A stretch of 64,000 nt of DNA from Rhizobium sp. BG4 (GTDB lineage Bacteria > Pseudomonadota > Alphaproteobacteria > Rhizobiales > Rhizobiaceae): assembly GCF_016864575.1 (NCBI RefSeq), contig NZ_CP044125.1:682001-746000 (forward strand), written 5' to 3'. This document shows, piece by piece, positions 59,398 to 64,000 of this stretch. Position 1 is the first letter of the stretch; each line of letters opens with the position of its first letter. Below the pieces are notes generated by a model that was not told where the DNA came from, made no database searches, and worked only from the letters and a program-made list of their open reading frames with translations. The translations under genes were made by a program, and so were the position numbers.

Positions 59398-60039
59398 TCA
59401 AGCCTCCTTCTTGGCGGCTGCAACGGCAGCGGCAACGTCGGTCTTGGCAGCGGTGCCGCCGATCAGCTGTTCGACGACGGCGGTTGCCGTTTCTTCAGCG
59501 ATCGTGCCGACGTCTGCAAATGCCTTCGCCTTGATGTCGGCGATGCGGCCTTCGGCGGCCTTCAGCTTTTCAGCAAGGCTGGCTTCGACAGCGCGGCGAT
59601 CGGCTTCGGCCTTGACCTTGGCGGCGTCACGAGCGGCAGAGCCGATCTGATTGGCCTTGGCGCGGGCTGCGGCGAGTTCGCCTTCATAGGTTGCGACTGC
59701 GGCGTCGGCTTCGGACTTGAGGCGGGCTGCCTCGTCCAGGTCCTGAGCGAGCCGGTTATGGCGCTGCTCGAGGATGCCGCCGATGCGCGGTGCGATGACC
59801 TTTTGCATGAGCACGAAGAAAACAGCGAACGTAATCACCAGCCAGAGAAGCTGGGATGCGTAGGTCGACGAATCGAACGGCGGGAAAACGCCGCCATGAT
59901 GCTCGCCACCGGCAACGCCGGTTTCGGTATGGACCTCGCCAGCAGCCGGGGCGGCGTGCGGATCCGTACCAGTGGCTGCACCCGTTTCTGCCGTTCCCGC
60001 CGGAGCCTCTTCAGCATAGGCCGGGGTCACAAAAAACAT
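59398..60039 (-). CDS. atpG: F0F1 ATP synthase subunit b' (second b-type subunit)
   Basis: A 213-residue b' subunit. An extended N-terminal Ala/Gly/His-rich part ([20 protein letters not shown]) precedes the membrane helix [20 protein letters not shown] and the coiled coil. The ATG at 60039 has GGAGG five bases upstream; a GTG two codons earlier would overlap the ribosome binding site. It is three bases from the b gene start. Confidence 0.93.
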   Translation of the reverse strand: MFFVTPAYAEEAPAGTAETGAATGTDPHAAPAAGEVHTETGVAGGEHHGGVFPPFDSSTYASQLLWLVITFAVFFVLMQKVIAPRIGGILEQRHNRLAQDLDEAARLKSEADAAVATYEGELAAARAKANQIGSAARDAAKVKAEADRRAVEASLAEKLKAAEGRIADIKAKAFADVGTIAEETATAVVEQLIGGTAAKTDVAAAVAAAKKEA

Positions 60040-60117
60040 GCTCACCTCCAGGTGTACTGCAAATGCAAAGGATCACGGCTTGCGGTCTGCAGGCCGTGAT
60101 CCCTCAATCCACCGAAA

Positions 60118-60345
60118 TTAAACGGCGAAGAGCAGGAGGAGAGCGACGAGCAGCGAGAAGATGCCCAGAGCTTCCGTAACGGCGAAGCCGAAAACCAGAC
60201 GGCCGAACTGGCTGTCAGCGGCAGACGGGTTGCGCAGAGCGCCGGACAGGTAGCTGCCGAAGATGTTGCCGAGGCCGAGAGCCGTACCGGCCATACCAAA
60301 GCAAGCCAGACCTGCACCGATGAACTTTGCTGCTTCCGCTTCCAT
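60118..60345 (-). CDS. atpE: F0F1 ATP synthase subunit c
   Basis: A 75-residue rotor subunit of two helices: [20 protein letters not shown] and [20 protein letters not shown], with the essential acidic residue Glu in AVTEALGIF of helix 2. The alternating Gly pattern is as expected for a proton-translocating c-ring. Confidence 0.96.
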   Translation of the reverse strand: MEAEAAKFIGAGLACFGMAGTALGLGNIFGSYLSGALRNPSAADSQFGRLVFGFAVTEALGIFSLLVALLLLFAV

Positions 60346-60412
60346 GTTGAACTCCTTTGAAATGGTTGTTGCGGCGAATGACTGACGCCCTTTGACGTCG
60401 ATGTCGTTATCC

Positions 60413-61165
60413 TTAGTGCCCGCCAGGGTGGATCGCGTCGTTGAGGTACATGCAAGTCAGTACCGCGAAGACGTAAGCCTGGAGGAAGGCGACGAGGAAC
60501 TCGAGACCGGTCAGGGCGACGGTCATGATGAGAGGAAGAATGGCACCGCCGATGCCAAGCGCGCCAAGGGCTCCGAGCGAGGCGACGAAGCCTGCGAACA
60601 CCTTGAGCGTAATGTGACCGGCGAGCATGTTTGCGAAGAGACGAACCGAGAGCGAAATCGGACGGGACAGGAACGAAATGATTTCGATCGCCACGACCAG
60701 CGGCAGAAGAATGCCGGGAACGCCTTGCGGGACAAACACATTCAGGAAGTGGAAGCCGTGCTTATAGAAGCCGTAGACCAGAACCGTGCCGATGACGAGC
60801 AGCGCCAGCGCGAAGGTGACGATGATCTGGCTGGTGATGGTGAAGAAGTACGGGAACATGCCGAGCAGGTTTGCAGTCAGCACGAACATGAAGAGCGAGA
60901 AGACCAGCGGGAAGAACTTCATTCCCTTGGTGCCCGCGCCTTCCTTCAGCATCGAGGCGATGAATTCATAAGACATTTCAGCGACCGACTGCGAGCGGCC
61001 GGGAACGATCGCGCGGTTCGAGGTCGAGAAATACAGGAAGCCTGCGGCAACGGCAGCCGAAGCGACCATAAAGAGCGAAGCGTTGGTGAACGAGAAATCA
61101 ATCCCGCCGACTTCGATCGGCACAATCTTCTGGATCAGGAACTGATGGGTCGGATCGTTAGACAC
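60413..61165 (-). CDS. atpB: F0F1 ATP synthase subunit a
   Basis: A 250-residue membrane subunit. The essential Arg of the proton channel lies in [20 protein letters not shown], and the C-terminal half has [20 protein letters not shown]. It forms the proton half-channels against the c-ring. It begins [20 protein letters not shown] and is intact. Confidence 0.96.
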   Translation of the reverse strand: MSNDPTHQFLIQKIVPIEVGGIDFSFTNASLFMVASAAVAAGFLYFSTSNRAIVPGRSQSVAEMSYEFIASMLKEGAGTKGMKFFPLVFSLFMFVLTANLLGMFPYFFTITSQIIVTFALALLVIGTVLVYGFYKHGFHFLNVFVPQGVPGILLPLVVAIEIISFLSRPISLSVRLFANMLAGHITLKVFAGFVASLGALGALGIGGAILPLIMTVALTGLEFLVAFLQAYVFAVLTCMYLNDAIHPGGH

Positions 61166-61237
61166 CGCTTGTTCTCTCTTCTTTGGCCCGCGGGCGCGGG
61201 ATCATTCATAATGAACGAGGCGCTGGCGCGCCCTGCC

Positions 61238-61579
61238 CTATTTGCTGCCGTTTCCGTTTCCAGGCTCCGGTTTTGCAACCTTGCCTGCGGCACGGAGAAC
61301 ATTCAAAACACCGGCACAAAATCCGAGAAGCAGAAGAATAATCAAACCCCAAGGCGCCGTGCCGACAAAACGGTCGAGGAGATAGCCCAGAAGCGCGCCG
61401 ACAATGATAGCGGAGATGAATTCGCTCGAAAGCTTCATCGCCTGGGCATAGCCTTTACGGCTTTCCTCGGCGCGGGCCTCGCTCGCCTGTTCCTCTCTCG
61501 CCTCTACACGCTTTGCCTTGAGCTCTGCTCCCAGCTGCGTGCGGCGCCTGTCCAGACTTTCTTCCCGGTCATCCGACAT
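61238..61579 (-). CDS. atpI: ATP synthase protein I
   Basis: A 113-residue protein with a charged N-terminus (DREESLDRRRTQLGAELKAK) and two hydrophobic helices (EFISAIIVGALLGYLLDRFV; PWGLIILLLLGFCAGVLNVL). AtpI aids c-ring assembly and Mg2+ supply, and it is the usual first gene of the F0 operon. A sigma70-type promoter lies about 100 bases upstream. Confidence 0.92.
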   Translation of the reverse strand: MSDDREESLDRRRTQLGAELKAKRVEAREEQASEARAEESRKGYAQAMKLSSEFISAIIVGALLGYLLDRFVGTAPWGLIILLLLGFCAGVLNVLRAAGKVAKPEPGNGNGSK

Positions 61580-61682
61580 GGTTCCTCCTCCTACATCCCT
61601 ATCCGCAATCCCGCTACCCCGGTCCCGCGGACGTCAGAGACATGGAATATAGAACCTTTCGGCCCGTTCTGAAGTCGCGCGC

Positions 61683-61711
61683 AACATAGTTTTAGGGATT
61701 GGTATAGTCAA
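61683..61711 (-). promoter_or_regulatory. Sigma70-type promoter of the atp F0 operon
   Basis: On the minus strand TTGACT (61711-61706), 17 bases, then TATGTT (61688-61683). The -35 box matches 5 of 6 consensus bases and the -10 box 4 of 6. The leader to the atpI start is about 100 bases. Confidence 0.6.
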
Positions 61712-61855
61712 GGCATAGGGCGCCCGTGCCTGGACATAAAATAATCGTTTTATATCAGGCACTTGATCTCAATCTCGGCCGCTTGGCAAAATTCGAGCGG
61801 GAGAATCAGCTTTATAGCCGGTGGAAGCTGCAGAGAATCCACAGATTAGCGGCGC

Positions 61856-63037
61856 TCAGCTCCAGCCGCCGCCATAGGTGCGGTAGAAGACGTGCAGGCC
61901 GATGCGGCCGACCTTCTCCATGGTCTTGGCCCATTTCGGGCGGACATAGACCGCGTGATAATGCGTGGCGGAGCCAACCTGCGGCAGCCAGATCTTGCCG
62001 GCCGTCACCGCCATCGCCACTTCACGGGCCATGCGCCAATGATATTGCGAGTTCACGCGATCCTTGATGTTGTCGCAGGCAAAGGAGAACTGGCAGCGGT
62101 TGCGCCAGTCCTCGTTCTGATAGACGACGCCGCAGATGGTTTTCGGATAGGCCGGGTTGCGAACGCGGTTGAGGATGACCTGGGCAACGGCTGCCTGCCC
62201 CTTCACCGATTCTCCGCGGGCCTCGAAATAGATGCCGGACGCGAGACATTGCTGCTCGGCGGCGGAAAACACCGTTGGCGGAAGAACGCTTGCGGCCCAG
62301 GCATGATCCCTGGCGCCGATCTGCGGCACGAAGCGGCCGTCATTGGCGCCCTTGTCGGCAAGGATCGAATCGAAAGGAGACTGGCGGGAGTAGTCGGGCG
62401 CGGCCGGGGCATAGGCGGTTGCCAGCACATCCGGCTTGTCGTTGTTGACGAGATCGGCAAGGAAGGTCGGCACCACGGTTTCCGGCTTGATCGGCTCCTT
62501 CTTATAGAAGGCCATGGCGATCTCGATTTCCTTGCCCTTGATCTTCGGCTTCACGAAGGCCGACTTGTCCTTGAGATTGAAGGCCGGCTGGAAGAGCAGC
62601 CGGGTGCGCTGGAGAATGGAGCCGGCGGTGAAATCCTTCGGCGGCTGCATCTTCTCGACGGCGACGATGCGGCCCTTCTTCAGGCTGCGGTTGACGCGTT
62701 CTTCATCGGTCGTGTCCTCATGCCCCTTCCCTTCGGCGACGAAGGCGACCTTGCGGCCATCGGGAAGAACCATGCCGGCACCGGCGGCGACCGTGCCCGT
62801 CACGATCGGGTCTGCGAAGGTGAGTTCGGCCTGGTGGATGGAGCCGGCCGGCGAATTGGTCATCACCATGCGCCAGTTCTCGCGGCTCTCATCGAGGCCG
62901 GCGAGCATGGCGGCGAGATCCGCATGCGAGACGATGGAAGGGAATACGAGCCACCCGCAGATGCCGAAGATGGCGGGTGAGACCCAGTTTTTGGGCACAA
63001 TACGCAGCTTGCCGAGGGAAACGCTCTTTCGACGCAA
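61856..63037 (-). CDS. SleB-type cell wall hydrolase
   Basis: A 393-residue protein with an N-terminal anchor or signal segment (WVSPAIFGICGWLVFPSIVS). The C-terminal hydrolase_2/SleB domain has AAEQQCLASGIYFEARGESV with the catalytic Glu in YFEARGE, AAVAQVILNRVRNPAYPKTI, CGVVYQNEDWRNRCQFSFAC and GSATHYHAVYVRPKWAKTM. It is a lytic glycosylase-like peptidoglycan hydrolase used in cell wall remodelling. The N-terminal 220 residues are of unknown role. Confidence 0.9.
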   Translation of the reverse strand: MRRKSVSLGKLRIVPKNWVSPAIFGICGWLVFPSIVSHADLAAMLAGLDESRENWRMVMTNSPAGSIHQAELTFADPIVTGTVAAGAGMVLPDGRKVAFVAEGKGHEDTTDEERVNRSLKKGRIVAVEKMQPPKDFTAGSILQRTRLLFQPAFNLKDKSAFVKPKIKGKEIEIAMAFYKKEPIKPETVVPTFLADLVNNDKPDVLATAYAPAAPDYSRQSPFDSILADKGANDGRFVPQIGARDHAWAASVLPPTVFSAAEQQCLASGIYFEARGESVKGQAAVAQVILNRVRNPAYPKTICGVVYQNEDWRNRCQFSFACDNIKDRVNSQYHWRMAREVAMAVTAGKIWLPQVGSATHYHAVYVRPKWAKTMEKVGRIGLHVFYRTYGGGWS

Positions 63038-63159
63038 CGCCAGACTCCGGGAACACGGGACGCATGAACTTTGTATCGAAAATCTCTCATTAACCTTGAT
63101 GGTTGGTTAATTTGCCGTCCCAGAATCTCCCATGAGCATTTTTTCATATAGCGAAACGC

Positions 63160-63189
63160 AAAAAGCCCGACGCGATGGCCGGGCTTTGA
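63160..63189 (-). terminator. Rho-independent terminator downstream of kup
   Basis: On the minus strand: AAAGCCCG-GCCATCGCGT-CGGGCTTTTTG. It is a GC stem with flanking A and T runs, about 20 bases beyond the kup stop. Confidence 0.75.
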
Positions 63190-63208
63190 AAGATGTCTTT
63201 GCGTCGCG

Positions 63209-64000
63209 TCAGATGATGACGTGCGATCCGAGCTCGACCACACGGTTGGCCGGCAGGCGGAAATAGTCCGACGGGTTCGCGGCCGCATTGGCGAGCGCGA
63301 TATAGAGACGGTCCTGCCAGTAAGGCATGCCCGACTTCGCATCGGGAACCAGCTTGCGGCGGCCGAGATAGAAGGAGGTCGACATGATGTCGAACTTCAG
63401 CCCGGTCTTGCGCAGAGTGGCGAGCGCCTGCGAGACGTTCTGGGTTTCCATGAAGCCGAACTGCAGTTCGACGCGCGAGAAGCGCTCGGAAATCGGCTCG
63501 ACCTTGTAGCGGTCGATGCTCGGAACGCGCGGCTTGTTGACGGTGCGGATCGTCAGGATGACGTTCTTGTCGTGCAGAACGTGATTATGCTTCAGATTGT
63601 GAAGCAGTGCAGCGGGCGCGGATTCCGGATCGCTGGTCAGGAAGATCGCGGTGCCCGGAACATGGGCCGGTGAGTGATCGCTCTTGCGCTCGATCGAGCT
63701 GACGAAGGAGGCGAGCGGAATATCGGTGTGGCGGGTCTTCTCGGTGAGAATGCCGGTGCCGCGGCGCCAGGTCCACATGATGACGATGAAGGCGCTGGCG
63801 ATCAGGATCGGGATGTAACCGCCGTCGTGAATCTTGAGCAGGTTGGCGCCGAGGAAGATCAGTTCAAGCGCCAGCAGCGGCAAAAGCACGATCGAGGCAA
63901 CCAGGATCGACCAGTTCCAGCGGGTGCGGACGAACTCGAAGGCCATGATGGTGGTGACGACCATCGCGCCGGTGACCGAGATGCCATAGGCCGTTGCCAG
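63209..64000 (-). CDS. kup: Kup-type potassium transporter, C-terminal part
   Basis: The final 263 codons of a KUP/HAK/KT potassium uptake protein; the start lies beyond the right edge of the window. The visible part has LATAYGISVTGAMVVTTIMA, FLGANLLKIHDGGYIPILIA, then the cytoplasmic domain with RVPGTAIFLTSD-like HVPGTAIFLTSDPESAP and HNHVLHDKNVILTIRTVNKP, and YFRLPANRVVELGSHVII at the end. All are typical of Kup. It imports K+ with protons. Confidence 0.92.
   Translation of the reverse strand: MATAYGISVTGAMVVTTIMAFEFVRTRWNWSILVASIVLLPLLALELIFLGANLLKIHDGGYIPILIASAFIVIMWTWRRGTGILTEKTRHTDIPLASFVSSIERKSDHSPAHVPGTAIFLTSDPESAPAALLHNLKHNHVLHDKNVILTIRTVNKPRVPSIDRYKVEPISERFSRVELQFGFMETQNVSQALATLRKTGLKFDIMSTSFYLGRRKLVPDAKSGMPYWQDRLYIALANAAANPSDYFRLPANRVVELGSHVII

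Overview
The window is chromosomal DNA from an alphaproteobacterium, almost certainly a member of the Rhizobiaceae and most likely a Rhizobium species. The evidence is the high GC content, many RIME-type palindromes (CCCCTCATCCG ... CGGATGAGGGG) between genes, the split b/b' subunits of the F0 ATP synthase, and a phage-like cluster whose gene order follows the gene transfer agent (GTA) of Rhodobacter capsulatus. The species cannot be named from sequence reading alone. No rRNA, tRNA, CRISPR array, integrase or transposase was seen.

Region 1 (1-14976) is a GTA-like head-tail cluster on the minus strand. In transcription order it holds a gp1-position protein, large terminase, portal, a small holin-like membrane protein, prohead protease, HK97 capsid, head-tail adaptor and stopper proteins, tail terminator, major tail protein, two tail chaperone frames (gp10 and gp10.1) and the start of the tape measure protein, cut by the window edge. 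Host-type cargo sits between the structural genes: a GH19-type endolysin candidate, a Dabb protein, a TumE/TumA-like toxin-antitoxin pair, an AlkB-type dioxygenase, an RHH/RelE toxin-antitoxin pair, a head-on MFS transporter and a serine hydrolase. RIME palindromes and tandem GCGAATA heptamers separate the blocks. Tail-tip genes (gp12 onward) would lie left of position 1.

Region 2 (15664-25481) holds an HD-GYP signalling protein, a YjbR-type DNA-binding protein, an orphan Phd/VapB-like antitoxin, a GIY-YIG-like protein, a divergent SDR/TetR pair with a palindromic operator, a secreted DUF1254/DUF1214 protein, a class C beta-lactamase, a YcgN cysteine-cluster protein and a class A penicillin-binding protein.

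Region 3 (25657-46680) is housekeeping: histidine phosphatase, cyclopropane fatty acid synthase, Tex, glycyl-tRNA synthetase beta, a DUF1963-like protein, cupin, tautomerase with a divergent LysR regulator, two tandem chemoreceptors with near-identical signalling halves, a secreted small protein, PurD, a DUF2207 membrane protein, an AroA, LemA and glycyl-tRNA synthetase alpha. glyQ and glyS are about 13 kb apart and point in opposite directions.

Region 4 (46782-64000) holds a ParDE pair, an S49 peptidase, MntH with a Mur/Fur-like box, a TrmN6-like methyltransferase, DUF2007, polyprenyl diphosphate synthase, a secreted TPR protein, IspE, MoaB, a GT2 enzyme, a radical SAM protein, RNase HII, the atpI-B-E-F'-F operon with promoter and terminator, a SleB-type hydrolase and the C-terminal part of a Kup potassium transporter.

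Three genes (serine hydrolase at 1251, DUF1963-like gene at 33561, DUF2207 gene at 41766) each look one base short in or beside a homopolymer. Restoring the base gives a family-typical terminus, so assembly error should be excluded before these are called mutations.
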